Shown here: piece by piece, positions 16,251-25,592 of the stretch
How positions within the stretch are numbered: position 1 is the stretch's first letter
How the letters are laid out: each line of letters opens with the position of its first letter
Source of the DNA: an uncultured Clostridia bacterium
Lineage (GTDB): Bacteria > Bacillota > Clostridia > Oscillospirales > CAG-272
DNA: 38,304 bases
NCBI GenBank assembly: GCA_944384525.1
Contig: CALWTR010000036.1
Coordinates: 1-38,304, forward strand
Reading direction: 5' to 3'
The notes under the pieces: model-generated
Database searches by the model: none
What the model was told of the DNA's origin: nothing
The model's input: only the letters and a program-made list of their open reading frames with translations
Translations under genes and position numbers: made by a program

Positions 16251-16661
16251 TTTTTTAATTGCATTTCTGCCTTATTTTTTATCCGATATTTTAATTTATA
16301 ATACATTTCATTTTTGTTTTAACAATATTATTGTAAAAATTTTCAGTTATAAATATATCAATATTGTACTATTTTAATTTTTTATTAACTATAAGTTTTG
16401 ATTTTGTTCATTATTTAGGGCAAACAGCGTGCATTTTCCGTGTTTTTAACGCAAAAAATATGAACAAAATACTTTTACTGCTCCATTTTAATTCTATAAT
16501 TATATGCAAAATTGTTAATTATATCCCCATTTTTGAAAAAAGTATTGATTTTGCCGAAAAAATACTGTATCATATATACAGATTGAATTTTGCAAACATT
16601 ACTACACTTTTTTTGTATAACTACGTACGCTGATACGCGTATATAATTATGGAGGTTTACA
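16251..16661 (+). other. AT-rich gap between murG and ftsZ
   Basis: About 410 bp, markedly AT-rich, where ftsQ/divIB (and sometimes murA or ftsA) occur in relatives. Open frames in it are low-complexity hydrophobic translations of AT-rich DNA without ribosome sites. I see no remnant of FtsQ (POTRA) or FtsA. It contains the ftsZ promoter and no convincing terminator after murG. Confidence 0.6.
16545..16573 (+). promoter_or_regulatory. sigma-A promoter of ftsZ
   Basis: TTGATT (16545-16550), a 17-bp spacer and TATCAT (16568-16573) lie about 90 bp before the ftsZ start. This gives ftsZ an independent transcript with a leader of about 80 nt. Confidence 0.7.
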
Positions 16662-17870
16662 ATGGAATTCGATTTTGAAGAAGTTTTTGACAGCGGGGTA
16701 AATATTAAAGTTATCGGTGTCGGCGGCGGCGGAAACAACGCTGTCAACAGAATGATTTCTACTAATATAAGAGGTGTTGAATTTATTGCCGTCAATACGG
16801 ATAACCAGGCGCTCAATACTTCCTGTGCTGCTAAGAAGGTCGTTATCGGAGAAAAGATAACAAAGGGCAAGGGCGCAGGATCCAACCCCGAGATAGGAAA
16901 GAAATCCGCTGAGGAAAGCATAGAAGTACTTAAACAGCTCCTTGAGGGCGCGGATATGGTATTCATTACTACGGGCATGGGAGGCGGTACCGGTACAGGT
17001 GCGGCTCCGGTCGTCGCTAAAGCCGCTAAGGAGCTCGGTATACTTACTGTAGGAATAGTAACAAAGCCTTTCTCTTTCGAGGGAAAGAAAAGAATGCTTC
17101 AGGCTGAGGCAGGTATTCAGGAACTTGCAAAGTTCGTAGACTCTCTTATAGTTATACCTAATGAAAGACTCAAGCAGGTATCCGATACCCATATCACGCT
17201 TTCTAACGCCTTTGAAATAGCCGATGATGTTCTTCGCAGAGGTGTCCAGTCTGTATCCGAGCTCATTAACGTGCCCGGCTTTGTAAACCTTGACTTTGCA
17301 GACGTGACTTCGATCATGAAAGACGCAGGATACGCACACATGGGCGTCGGAAGTGCTACCGGTCCCGATAAAGCACAGCTCGCCGCTATGGCTGCTATCT
17401 CTTCTCCTCTTCTCGAGACTTCTATCGCAGGAGCTACAGGAGTACTTGTAAGTATAACTGCATCTCCTGATATAGGACTTGAAGAAGTCGATATCGCATC
17501 CTCTATGATAGCCGAAGAATCACATCCGGATGCAAACATAATTTGGGGTGCCGCATTCGATCCTTCTCTTGAGGATGAAATGAGGGTAACCATCATCGCT
17601 ACCGGATTCGACAATACCAAGGACCACGAGCTGACTGACAGCGAGTCTCACGCACACATGGATGCTGAAGAACCTGTATATAATGAGACTGTAAATCCCG
17701 AGCCCGTGCACTATGTTGAGAATGTAACTCCGATAACCTCTTCCAGCAATGTCTCAGAGGAAAAAGAGGAGTTTATGAAAAAGGAAAGTGCTCCAAGAGA
17801 AGAGCCTAATGCCGCTCCCTCCGAGTGGGACGATATCTTCACCTTTATTAATAAGGTAAGAAAAAAGTAA
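16662..17870 (+). CDS. ftsZ: cell-division GTPase FtsZ
   Basis: A 402-residue tubulin-like GTPase that forms the Z ring at midcell. It has the N-terminal loop [16 protein letters not shown], the signature [12 protein letters not shown] (GTP-binding, around residues 105-116) and the T7 catalytic loop [15 protein letters not shown]. After the globular core (to about 320) comes an acidic linker and a terminal peptide, [13 protein letters not shown]. That peptide resembles the conserved tail that binds membrane anchors such as FtsA and SepF. GGAGG lies 6 nt before ATG. ftsA is not adjacent, so another anchor such as SepF may be used; this is inference. Confidence 0.98.
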   Translation: MEFDFEEVFDSGVNIKVIGVGGGGNNAVNRMISTNIRGVEFIAVNTDNQALNTSCAAKKVVIGEKITKGKGAGSNPEIGKKSAEESIEVLKQLLEGADMVFITTGMGGGTGTGAAPVVAKAAKELGILTVGIVTKPFSFEGKKRMLQAEAGIQELAKFVDSLIVIPNERLKQVSDTHITLSNAFEIADDVLRRGVQSVSELINVPGFVNLDFADVTSIMKDAGYAHMGVGSATGPDKAQLAAMAAISSPLLETSIAGATGVLVSITASPDIGLEEVDIASSMIAEESHPDANIIWGAAFDPSLEDEMRVTIIATGFDNTKDHELTDSESHAHMDAEEPVYNETVNPEPVHYVENVTPITSSSNVSEEKEEFMKKESAPREEPNAAPSEWDDIFTFINKVRKK

Positions 17871-17880
17871 TACATAAATA

Positions 17881-17921
17881 AACAAAACGGCCGTTCATAT
17901 TAAATGAACGGCCGTTTTGTT
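17881..17921. terminator. bidirectional terminator between ftsZ and purL
   Basis: A perfect 18-bp inverted repeat (17881-17898 with 17904-17921, loop of 5 nt) contains AAAACGGCCGTT and is flanked by T-rich sequence in both directions. It ends the ftsZ transcript on the plus strand and the purine operon on the minus strand. Confidence 0.93.
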
Positions 17922-17922
17922 T

Positions 17923-20900
17923 TTATTTAAAATATTTGACAGCGCCGCGGAACATACCTATATCGAAGTTACCGGGAACATTTTTATATAGCCCGTTCCC
18001 TATCCTCTCTGAATGTCCCATTTTTCCGAATACACGGCCATCAGGTGATGTTATTCCCTCCACCGCATATGCAGAGTTGTTAGGATTGAAATGTATATCG
18101 GATGTAGGCATACCGTCAAGATCTACATACTGCGTAGCTATCTGTCCATTTTTTATAAGATCTTCTATCGTTTTTTCCGACGCAAGGAACCTCCCCTCGC
18201 CATGTGAGATCGGAACGGTCACGATATCACCGACGCTGACTTCCGAAAGCCACGGTGAAAGCGTTGAGCATATCCTTGTTCTTACAAGTCTGGACTGATG
18301 TCTTCCTATCGTATTGAACGTCAGTGTCGGATAAGACGGATCGGCGTCGACTATTTTCCCAAAAGGAACAAGCCCCAGCTTTATCAGCGCCTGGAATCCG
18401 TTGCATATGCCGGCCATTAGACCGCCTCTGTTATCGAGCAGATCTGTGACTGCATCCTTGATTTTTTCGTTACGGAAAAATGCCGTTATGAACTTTCCGG
18501 AACCGTCCGGTTCATCACCGCCGGAGAATCCGCCGGGAATAAACACTATCTGAGCATCCTTGAGCCTGTCCGCAAAATATTCGGTGGATTCAGTAATGCC
18601 CTTGCTGCTGAGATTGTTTATAACGATTATCTCAGGATCGGCTCCGGCGTCAAGAAGGACTTTCTGTGTATCATATTCACAGTTAGTGCCCGGGAAAACA
18701 GGTATAAGGACTCTTGGCTTTGATACTTTCGTCAGCGGAGATGCCGTGCTTTTGCCGTTATAGCTTATTGCAGGTATTTTCGCGGAGCCCTGATCGATAT
18801 TGCATGAAAAAACGCCCTCAAGCTTATTCTCGTAGTTTTCAAACAGATCACTGAGCGAAATTTTTACCCCGCGATATGTGAGTTCGCCACGTGAGTTTGT
18901 ATGACCGAGAAGAACCCCGGCATCCGCTCCGTTTTCGAGTTCTATCACAAAAGATCCGTAGGAATATCCGAATATATCCTCAGGAGTAAGAGCATCGGAA
19001 TAATCAAATCCGATCTTGTTGCCGAAGCCCATTTTCATGACTGCTTCCGCAACTCCGCCGTATCCTGGAGTATAAACCGCAAGTGCTTTACCGTCTCTTA
19101 TAAGTGACGTTACAAGCTTGAAGTTCTCCTTCAGAGATACAGCAGTCGGAAGGCCGTTATCGTCATGCTCCGGCTTTATTATCACAACTTTATGACCGTC
19201 TCCCTTGAAGTCATTGGATACTACATCACCGGTATTGCCACATGCGACAGCAAAGGATACCAGCGTAGGAGGAACGTCAAGATTTTCAAAAGAGCCGGAC
19301 ATTGAGTCCTTACCGCCGATCGCACCCACTCCGAAATCGCACTGTGCCTTGAAAGCACCCAGCAATGCCGCCGCCGGTTTTCCCCAGCGCTTCGGGTCTT
19401 TTCTGAGCCGTTCAAAATATTCCTGGAACGTAAGATACACATCCTTGAATTCCGCTCCGGTCGCAACTAGCTTACATATCGATTCTACGACCGCAAGATA
19501 AGCTCCGTGATAAGGGCTGCGCTCAGATATAAACGGATTATATCCCCACGACATGAAGGACACGCTGTCGGTGTGTTTCTTCTCACAGGATATCTTGTGG
19601 ACCATAGCTTGTATAGGCGTATTCTGATATTTACCGCCGAAAGGCATGAGTACCGTACCTGCGCCTATTGTAGAGTCAAATCGCTCTGAAAGTCCGCGCT
19701 TAGACGCGACATTAAGATCGCCGGCAAGCCTGATGTACTCGCCCTTGAAATCATCGGTGACTTTTCTGTCAAATCCGTCTGCCTTTTCGACGTATACGTC
19801 TATGTGCTTTTCAGCGCCGTTAGAGTTCAAAAATTCTCTTGAAATATCAACTATTTTGACACCATTCCAGGTCATTGTAAGACGCTTTTCGGCCTTGACT
19901 CTGGCAACGACTGTCGCCTCTATATTCTCGCTGTAAGCGATTTTCTTAAATCTTTCTACATCCTCTTCGGCTACAACTACAGCCATCCTCTCCTGAGACT
20001 CGGATATCGCAAGTTCCGTGCCGTCAAGTCCCTCATACTTTTTGGGAACGGCATTAAGATCTATATCAAGACCGTCTGCAAGCTCGCCAATCGCGACCGA
20101 AACCCCGCCGGCCCCGAAGTCGTTGCATCTCTTTATCATGAGACACGCTTCTTTATTTCTGAAGAAACGCTGCAGTTTTCTTTCCTCAGGAGCATTTCCC
20201 TTCTGAACCTCTGCACCGCAAGTCTCAAGCGATGAATGGTCATGCGATTTTGAGGAGCCCGTAGCGCCTCCGCAACCATCGCGCCCTGTTCTTCCGCCCA
20301 AAAGGATAACGACATCCGACGGCTCTGGAGTTTCACGGCGCACGTTCTCTGCAGGAGCGGCGGCTATAACAGCGCCTATCTCCATCCGCTTTGCCGCATA
20401 TCCGGAATGATATATTTCGTCGACTATTCCGGTAGCAAGCCCGATCTGATTTCCGTATGAAGAATATCCTGCCGCCGCTGTCGTGACTATTTTTCTCTGC
20501 GGGAGCTTGCCAGGTATAGTATCCTTTACCGGCACAAGCGGATCCGCCGCTCCGGTAACACGCATTGCCGCATATACATATGAGCGTCCGGACAGAGGGT
20601 CTCTTATAGCACCTCCGATACATGTGGCGGCGCCTCCGAAAGGCTCTATCTCGGTCGGGTGGTTATGAGTCTCGTTTTTGAACAGGAGCAACCATGGCTC
20701 CGTCTTGCCGTCAACATCTACATTTATCTTTACGGTGCAGGCGTTTATTTCCTCTGACTCATCCAGCTTATCAAGCGCGCCTTTCTTCTTCAGCACCTTT
20801 ACGGCAAGCGTTGCGATATCCATTAAAGTCACTGGCTTTGTTCTTCCGAGAGCCCGCCTTTCGGCAAGGTAATTCTGATACGTCTGTTCTATAAAATTGT

Positions 20901-21615
20901 CTTCGAAACGTATGCTGTCTATCGCAGTAAGAAAAGTTGTATGCCTGCAATGGTCGGACCAATATGTATCGATCATTTTGATCTCTGTGACGGTAGGATC
21001 TCTGCCTTCTTTTCTGAAATATTCGCGGCAGAATTTTATGTCGTCCAGATCCATTGCAAGACCGTTCTTTTTTATAAACCGGTCCAATTCTTCGTCCGTA
21101 AGCTTTGTAAAGCCCTCATTTACTGCAACAGATGTCGGGATATCGTAATTTATCTTCAGCGTCTCAAAAGGTTCCAGCGACGCCTCACGGCATTCGACCG
21201 GGTTTATCAAGTATTTTTTTATCTGCTCGGCGTCTTTCTCGGATATATTCCCGTAAAGCGCATATACCTTTGCAGTACGGACTGTCGGCCGGTTACCGCA
21301 GGATATTATCTGTATGCACTGAGCTGCGGAATCTGCTCTTTGATCGAACTGCCCAGGTAAATACTCTACCGCAAAGATGAACGCCGCTCCGTCCACATTT
21401 AAAGAAGAGCTAACTACGTCCAGCTGAGGTTCAGAAAAAACTGTGCTTTTGCAGTGTTCAAAGAGAGCCTCGTCGATATTTTCAACATCATATCTGTTTA
21501 TGACTCTTATCCGCTCCATAGACTTTATCTGCAAAATATGCCGTATATCGTATCTTAGAGACTCTGCCTCATGAGCAAGGCCTTCTTTTTTTTCTACATA
21601 AACTCTATATACCAT
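17923..21615 (-). CDS. purL: phosphoribosylformylglycinamidine synthase, single-chain large type
   Basis: A 1230-residue enzyme converting FGAR, glutamine and ATP to FGAM. It carries a PurS-like N-terminal part, a linker domain, two AIRS-like halves (YWSDHCRHTTF and GGAATCIGGAIRDPLSGRS in the first; GVGAIGGKDSMSGSF in the second) and a C-terminal glutamine amidotransferase. The amidotransferase triad is visible: Cys1071 in GICNGFQ, with His1201 and Glu1203 in GHSER. The start at 21615 (MVYRVYVEKK) follows GGAG by 6 nt; ATG 21627 is four codons upstream. Because synthetase and glutaminase are fused, no separate purQ or purS is needed. Last gene of the operon. Confidence 0.97.
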   Translation of the reverse strand: MVYRVYVEKKEGLAHEAESLRYDIRHILQIKSMERIRVINRYDVENIDEALFEHCKSTVFSEPQLDVVSSSLNVDGAAFIFAVEYLPGQFDQRADSAAQCIQIISCGNRPTVRTAKVYALYGNISEKDAEQIKKYLINPVECREASLEPFETLKINYDIPTSVAVNEGFTKLTDEELDRFIKKNGLAMDLDDIKFCREYFRKEGRDPTVTEIKMIDTYWSDHCRHTTFLTAIDSIRFEDNFIEQTYQNYLAERRALGRTKPVTLMDIATLAVKVLKKKGALDKLDESEEINACTVKINVDVDGKTEPWLLLFKNETHNHPTEIEPFGGAATCIGGAIRDPLSGRSYVYAAMRVTGAADPLVPVKDTIPGKLPQRKIVTTAAAGYSSYGNQIGLATGIVDEIYHSGYAAKRMEIGAVIAAAPAENVRRETPEPSDVVILLGGRTGRDGCGGATGSSKSHDHSSLETCGAEVQKGNAPEERKLQRFFRNKEACLMIKRCNDFGAGGVSVAIGELADGLDIDLNAVPKKYEGLDGTELAISESQERMAVVVAEEDVERFKKIAYSENIEATVVARVKAEKRLTMTWNGVKIVDISREFLNSNGAEKHIDVYVEKADGFDRKVTDDFKGEYIRLAGDLNVASKRGLSERFDSTIGAGTVLMPFGGKYQNTPIQAMVHKISCEKKHTDSVSFMSWGYNPFISERSPYHGAYLAVVESICKLVATGAEFKDVYLTFQEYFERLRKDPKRWGKPAAALLGAFKAQCDFGVGAIGGKDSMSGSFENLDVPPTLVSFAVACGNTGDVVSNDFKGDGHKVVIIKPEHDDNGLPTAVSLKENFKLVTSLIRDGKALAVYTPGYGGVAEAVMKMGFGNKIGFDYSDALTPEDIFGYSYGSFVIELENGADAGVLLGHTNSRGELTYRGVKISLSDLFENYENKLEGVFSCNIDQGSAKIPAISYNGKSTASPLTKVSKPRVLIPVFPGTNCEYDTQKVLLDAGADPEIIVINNLSSKGITESTEYFADRLKDAQIVFIPGGFSGGDEPDGSGKFITAFFRNEKIKDAVTDLLDNRGGLMAGICNGFQALIKLGLVPFGKIVDADPSYPTLTFNTIGRHQSRLVRTRICSTLSPWLSEVSVGDIVTVPISHGEGRFLASEKTIEDLIKNGQIATQYVDLDGMPTSDIHFNPNNSAYAVEGITSPDGRVFGKMGHSERIGNGLYKNVPGNFDIGMFRGAVKYFK

Positions 21616-21694
21616 CTTAATCTCCATTCCGTCCTGAGCGATTGAAATTTAACGATAGGAGCGAGACCACGAACGAAAGCTCCCTGTCCGGCAT

Positions 21695-22975
21695 TCAGCC
21701 TTTGTTTTTTTCAAGCACGGCCATAGCCTTTCTGCCGATATCTTTACGGTAATATCCCCTTTTGAAATATACCTTTTCCGCCATTGCGTAAGATTTTTTT
21801 ATAGCTGTTTCAAGATCATCCGCGACCGCCGTGACCCCGAGAACTCGGCCGCCGGAATTAACGAGCTTGCCATCTTCCCTCTTGGCGCCCGCAACATATA
21901 TGAAAGCGTCCTTTTTGTCTTCCGGGAGTCTGATCTCCCAGCCTATCTCATAACCGGTCGGATATCCCGAAGTGGCAATAACGACGCAACATGCGGATTT
22001 GTTGCTGAACTTCACATCAACATCGGAAAGACGTCCCTCAGATACGGCGATCATTATATCCAGCAGGTCGCTCTCAAGGAGCGGAAGTACTACCTGTGTC
22101 TCCGGATCTCCGAAGCGACAGTTGTACTCTATGACCTTGGGACCGTCCGGAGTTATCATGAGGCCGAAATACAAGCATCCTTTAAATGTCCTGTTTTCAG
22201 CGTTCATCGCATTTATAGTCGGGATAAAGATCTTTTCCATACACTCCCTGGCTATTTCCGTAGTATAATAAGGATTCGGAGCTATTGCTCCCATTCCTCC
22301 GGTATTGAGTCCGGTATCGTTGTCATGCGCACGCTTATGATCCATTGATGAAATCATGGGGACCAGAGTTTTTCCATCAGTAAAAGTCAGTACGGAGACC
22401 TCGGGCCCAGTAAGAAATTCCTCGATAACGACCCTGTTGCCGCTGTCTCCGAATATCTTATCCTGCATTATTGTATTCAGCGCGTCTTTTGCCTCAGTCA
22501 AAGTTTCGGCGATGAAAACGCCCTTTCCGAGAGCGAGACCGTCCGCCTTAATAACGCAGGGCATCTTCGCAGTATCAAGATAAGCGAGAGCTTTCTCAAA
22601 ATCGTCGAAAACTTCGTACTGAGCAGTGGGTATATTATATTTCTTCATTAAGTTCTTGGAAAATACCTTGCTGCCCTCTATGATTGCCGCTCTTGAATTC
22701 GGACCGAAAGCCGGAACTCCGATCTTCTCGAGCTCATCTATAGCCCCGAGTACAAGAGGATCATCCGGAGCTACAACGGCAAAGTCGATCTCTGCCTTTT
22801 TTGCGAAATCACAGATACCTTTTATATCTTTTGCTCCGATATTGACACACTCTGCGTCATTTGCGATCCCTCCGTTGCCGGGAAGTGCATATATTTTTTC
22901 AACCTTTGGATTCTCGCGAAGTTTTTTAATGATGGCGTGTTCTCTGCCGCCACCTCCGACGACCATGATCTTCAT
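21695..22975 (-). CDS. purD: phosphoribosylamine-glycine ligase
   Basis: A 426-residue ATP-grasp enzyme making glycinamide ribonucleotide from phosphoribosylamine, glycine and ATP. It starts MKIMVVGGGGREHAI, the family signature. ATP-grasp blocks include PCVIKADGLALGKGVFIA, VVIEEFLTGPEVSVL, NTGGMGAIAPNPYY, and VIEYNCRFGDPETQVVLP with the metal-binding Glu/Asn. A GGAGG lies about 11 nt before ATG. It sits 79 bp upstream of purL. Confidence 0.97.
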   Translation of the reverse strand: MKIMVVGGGGREHAIIKKLRENPKVEKIYALPGNGGIANDAECVNIGAKDIKGICDFAKKAEIDFAVVAPDDPLVLGAIDELEKIGVPAFGPNSRAAIIEGSKVFSKNLMKKYNIPTAQYEVFDDFEKALAYLDTAKMPCVIKADGLALGKGVFIAETLTEAKDALNTIMQDKIFGDSGNRVVIEEFLTGPEVSVLTFTDGKTLVPMISSMDHKRAHDNDTGLNTGGMGAIAPNPYYTTEIARECMEKIFIPTINAMNAENRTFKGCLYFGLMITPDGPKVIEYNCRFGDPETQVVLPLLESDLLDIMIAVSEGRLSDVDVKFSNKSACCVVIATSGYPTGYEIGWEIRLPEDKKDAFIYVAGAKREDGKLVNSGGRVLGVTAVADDLETAIKKSYAMAEKVYFKRGYYRKDIGRKAMAVLEKNKG

Positions 22976-23038
22976 ACAACATGAACCTCCAGGAAATCAA
23001 TAATTTGTGACACGCGGAACATTCCGTGCAGCTCGCTA

Positions 23039-24223
23039 TCAATGATGGAACAATCTTATTCCGGTAAACGCCATAGCGATACCGAATTCATTACATCTTT
23101 CTATGACGGCGTCGTCCCTGATGGATCCGCCGGGCTCGGCTATGTAAGATACACCGCTCTTATAAGCCCTGTCTATATTGTCATAAAACGGGAAAAACGC
23201 GTCCGAACCGAGCGCGACGCCTTTGATAGTTGAAAGATATTCTACCTGTTCCTCCTTGGTAAACGGATCTGGTCTTGAGGTAAAGTATTTCTGCCAGACT
23301 CCGTCGGCACATACGTCCTCTTCATTTTTATTGATATACCCGTCAATAACATTATCTCTGTCCGGGCGTGAAAGACCTGGGAGGAAAGGAAGAGAAAGCA
23401 CCTTGTCATGCATACGGAGATGCCATGTATCTGCCTTGGTACCTGCAAGCCTTGTGCAGTGTATTCTTGACTGCTGACCGGCGCCGACGCCTATTGCCTG
23501 TCCGTCGACCGCATAGCATACGGAGTTGGACTGCGTGTATTTTAATGTTATGAGCGAAATTATAAGGTCCCGCTTGGCGGAATCCGGGATATCTTTTTTC
23601 TCCGTAACTATATTGGAAATCGTGTCGTAACCGATCCGTATATTGTTTCTTCCCTGCTCAAAAGTTATTCCGTAGACTTGCTTTCTCTCTGTCTGCTCGG
23701 GAATATACTCGGGATCTATTTTGACGATATTATAATTGCCCTTTCTCTTGCTCTTAAGTATTTCAAGAGCCTCATCAGTATAACCGGGAGCTATGATACC
23801 GTCTGATACTTCTCTTTTTATAAGAAGAGCCGTAACGGCGTCGCATACATCTGAAAGCGCTATCCAGTCGCCGAAAGAGCACATACGGTCCGTACCACGC
23901 GCCCTTGCATAAGCGCAGGCGAGAGGAGAATCGTCAAGGCCGTCTATATCATCGACAAAACATGCTTTCTTGAGCTTTTCGGAAAGCGGAAGTCCCAGAG
24001 CGGCGGATGTAGGGCTAACATGTTTGAAAGAAGCAGCGGCAGGTATGCCGAATACCTCATGAAGTTCCTTTACCAACTGCCAAGAATTGAAAGCGTCAAG
24101 AAAATTTATATAACCGGGCCTGCCGCTAAGTATCTCTATCGGAAGATCTGACCCGTCCCTCATATATATTTTTGCCGGCTTCTGATTCGGATTACAGCCG
24201 TACTTTAGTTCAAATTCCTTCAT
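23039..24223 (-). CDS. purH: stand-alone AICAR transformylase (PurH C-terminal type)
   Basis: A 394-residue enzyme corresponding only to the transformylase part of PurH; it would formylate AICAR with 10-formyl-THF to FAICAR. It begins ELKYGCNPNQKPAKIYM, equivalent to the domain boundary of bifunctional PurH. The catalytic Lys-His pair is in SFKHVSPTSAALG, and SDAFFPFYDNIDRA and IAEPGGSIRDD are also conserved. There is no N-terminal IMP cyclohydrolase (MGS-like) domain. The missing step is covered by the adjacent PurO-like gene, 10 bp upstream. ATG follows GAGGAGG by 6 nt. Some authors use another symbol for the single-domain form. Confidence 0.93.
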   Translation of the reverse strand: MKEFELKYGCNPNQKPAKIYMRDGSDLPIEILSGRPGYINFLDAFNSWQLVKELHEVFGIPAAASFKHVSPTSAALGLPLSEKLKKACFVDDIDGLDDSPLACAYARARGTDRMCSFGDWIALSDVCDAVTALLIKREVSDGIIAPGYTDEALEILKSKRKGNYNIVKIDPEYIPEQTERKQVYGITFEQGRNNIRIGYDTISNIVTEKKDIPDSAKRDLIISLITLKYTQSNSVCYAVDGQAIGVGAGQQSRIHCTRLAGTKADTWHLRMHDKVLSLPFLPGLSRPDRDNVIDGYINKNEEDVCADGVWQKYFTSRPDPFTKEEQVEYLSTIKGVALGSDAFFPFYDNIDRAYKSGVSYIAEPGGSIRDDAVIERCNEFGIAMAFTGIRLFHH

Positions 24224-24233
24224 TTTGACCTCC

Positions 24234-24956
24234 TCACGCTTTATTTTTATTGATCAATCTTTTTTCTGTCTCGCCGCTTGCAATATCGATATATTCTACG
24301 AAGAGAGATATCTTGTTGTCGCTGTTCAGCGAACTCCATATCACCTCGGAGAAAACGTCGATATCGCCAGATATCTTTATTCTCTCAGGCTCGCCTTCAA
24401 ATGTAGGTATCGGGTCACCGTCGCAGGCATAAGTGTGTATAAAATGTCCGAGTCCCGGAGTCGGAACATAATTATAGAAAAACCTGTTGCAACCCTTCCC
24501 TTCGGGATCGGCGCTTTTGAGTATGCTCATTTTATAACTGAATCCACGGTCCGTAAAAGTCAGCATACCGCTGATCCTGGGCGTATAATTAGGAGCGTCC
24601 GGCTCAAATTCTCTCGAGCAGAGCGCGTCCTCGAAAGTGCTCTGATTCTCAAGGTAACTATATATCGTATCGGTCTGGTCGCCGTTTGTCACTATCAAAG
24701 AATTTCTGAATTTTCTGATCGCCGAATAAACTATAAGAGAGGGGTCTTCGAGCTTTGCAGGATCGAAGGCCTCTGTTTTAAGCGTTTCTCCGTACTCCTT
24801 GAATACGCGATTGCGGCTGTTGCTGCTCCTGCCCATAATGAAATATGCCGCTACCGCTTTTTTGCCGTCTTCGGTAACGCCTATAACTATTCCCCTTCCG
24901 GGATAACTGTTAGACCTGAGGAGCTCCCCGATATCGTTTATATTGTATGTGTTCAT
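24234..24956 (-). CDS. purO: IMP cyclohydrolase, archaeal PurO-like
   Basis: A 240-residue protein predicted to close FAICAR to IMP, the last purine step. It has no similarity to the PurH N-terminal domain but matches the PurO-type family. Blocks supporting this are SNSYPGRGIVIGVTEDG near the N-terminus and AAYFIMGRSSNSRNRVF (residues about 35-52), with GLGHFIHTYACDGDPIPTF in the C-terminal half. Its ATG directly follows the purN stop, so translation is coupled. The neighbour is a transformylase lacking its own cyclohydrolase, which supports the assignment strongly. Confidence 0.88.
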   Translation of the reverse strand: MNTYNINDIGELLRSNSYPGRGIVIGVTEDGKKAVAAYFIMGRSSNSRNRVFKEYGETLKTEAFDPAKLEDPSLIVYSAIRKFRNSLIVTNGDQTDTIYSYLENQSTFEDALCSREFEPDAPNYTPRISGMLTFTDRGFSYKMSILKSADPEGKGCNRFFYNYVPTPGLGHFIHTYACDGDPIPTFEGEPERIKISGDIDVFSEVIWSSLNSDNKISLFVEYIDIASGETEKRLINKNKA

Positions 24957-25571
24957 TTATTTAACCCGACCTTTATTTATAGTTTCGCAAACTTTTTCAA
25001 CCGCCTGAGGAAGTATTATCCACTCAGCCTCACGCATAACTCTCTGCTGAAGTGACTGCGGTGTATCATTGTCGTTGATATATACCGCCTTCTGCATGAT
25101 TATTTTTCCGCCGTCCGGTATTTCATTGACAAAATGCACCGTCGCCCCAGTGACCTTTACTCCATAATTCAGCGCTGCCTCATGGACCCTCAGACCGTAA
25201 AATCCTTTGCCGCAAAACGATGGTATGAGCGACGGATGCACATTTATTATCCTGTCCGGATAAAGAGACGTAAATTTACCCGACAGAATAGACATGAATC
25301 CGGCAAGAACGATGAGCTCGATCCCGTTTTCCTCCAGCAGGCGGCGTATCTCGCTCTCAAACTCCTCGCCAGAACACTTTTTTCTGTCTGCAACTGCGGT
25401 AGCAATACCGTTTTCTGAGGCTCTTACAAGCGCGTAGGCTTCCGGATTGCTTGATATTACCAGCGTTATTTTTCCGTTCTTTATGATACCGCTTTTTTCG
25501 GCGTCAATAAGCGCCTGAAGATTTGTCCCGCCTCCGGATACAAAAACGGCTATCTTTACAAGATCGTTCAT
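24957..25571 (-). CDS. purN: phosphoribosylglycinamide formyltransferase (folate-dependent)
   Basis: A 204-residue enzyme formylating GAR with 10-formyl-THF. It starts after AAGGGG with MNDLVKIAVFVSGGGTNLQALID (split here: the phosphate-binding loop is SGGGTNLQ, residues about 13-20). The catalytic Asn and His are in INVHPSLIPSF, and the catalytic Asp in VNEIPDGGKI. Length and motifs are normal. Stop and the purO start abut. Confidence 0.96.
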   Translation of the reverse strand: MNDLVKIAVFVSGGGTNLQALIDAEKSGIIKNGKITLVISSNPEAYALVRASENGIATAVADRKKCSGEEFESEIRRLLEENGIELIVLAGFMSILSGKFTSLYPDRIINVHPSLIPSFCGKGFYGLRVHEAALNYGVKVTGATVHFVNEIPDGGKIIMQKAVYINDNDTPQSLQQRVMREAEWIILPQAVEKVCETINKGRVK

Positions 25572-25592
25572 ATGCGTCCCCTTCCGAAAACA

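Noticed and set aside
16364..16633. An 89-codon open frame in the murG-ftsZ gap, considered as a relic of ftsQ
   Set aside because: No ribosome site, no POTRA-like or signal-anchor pattern, and hydrophobic low-complexity translation as expected from AT-rich DNA.
24225..25055. A 276-codon plus-strand open frame across purO and the end of purN
   Set aside because: It is antisense to genes with clear family motifs and has no such motifs itself.
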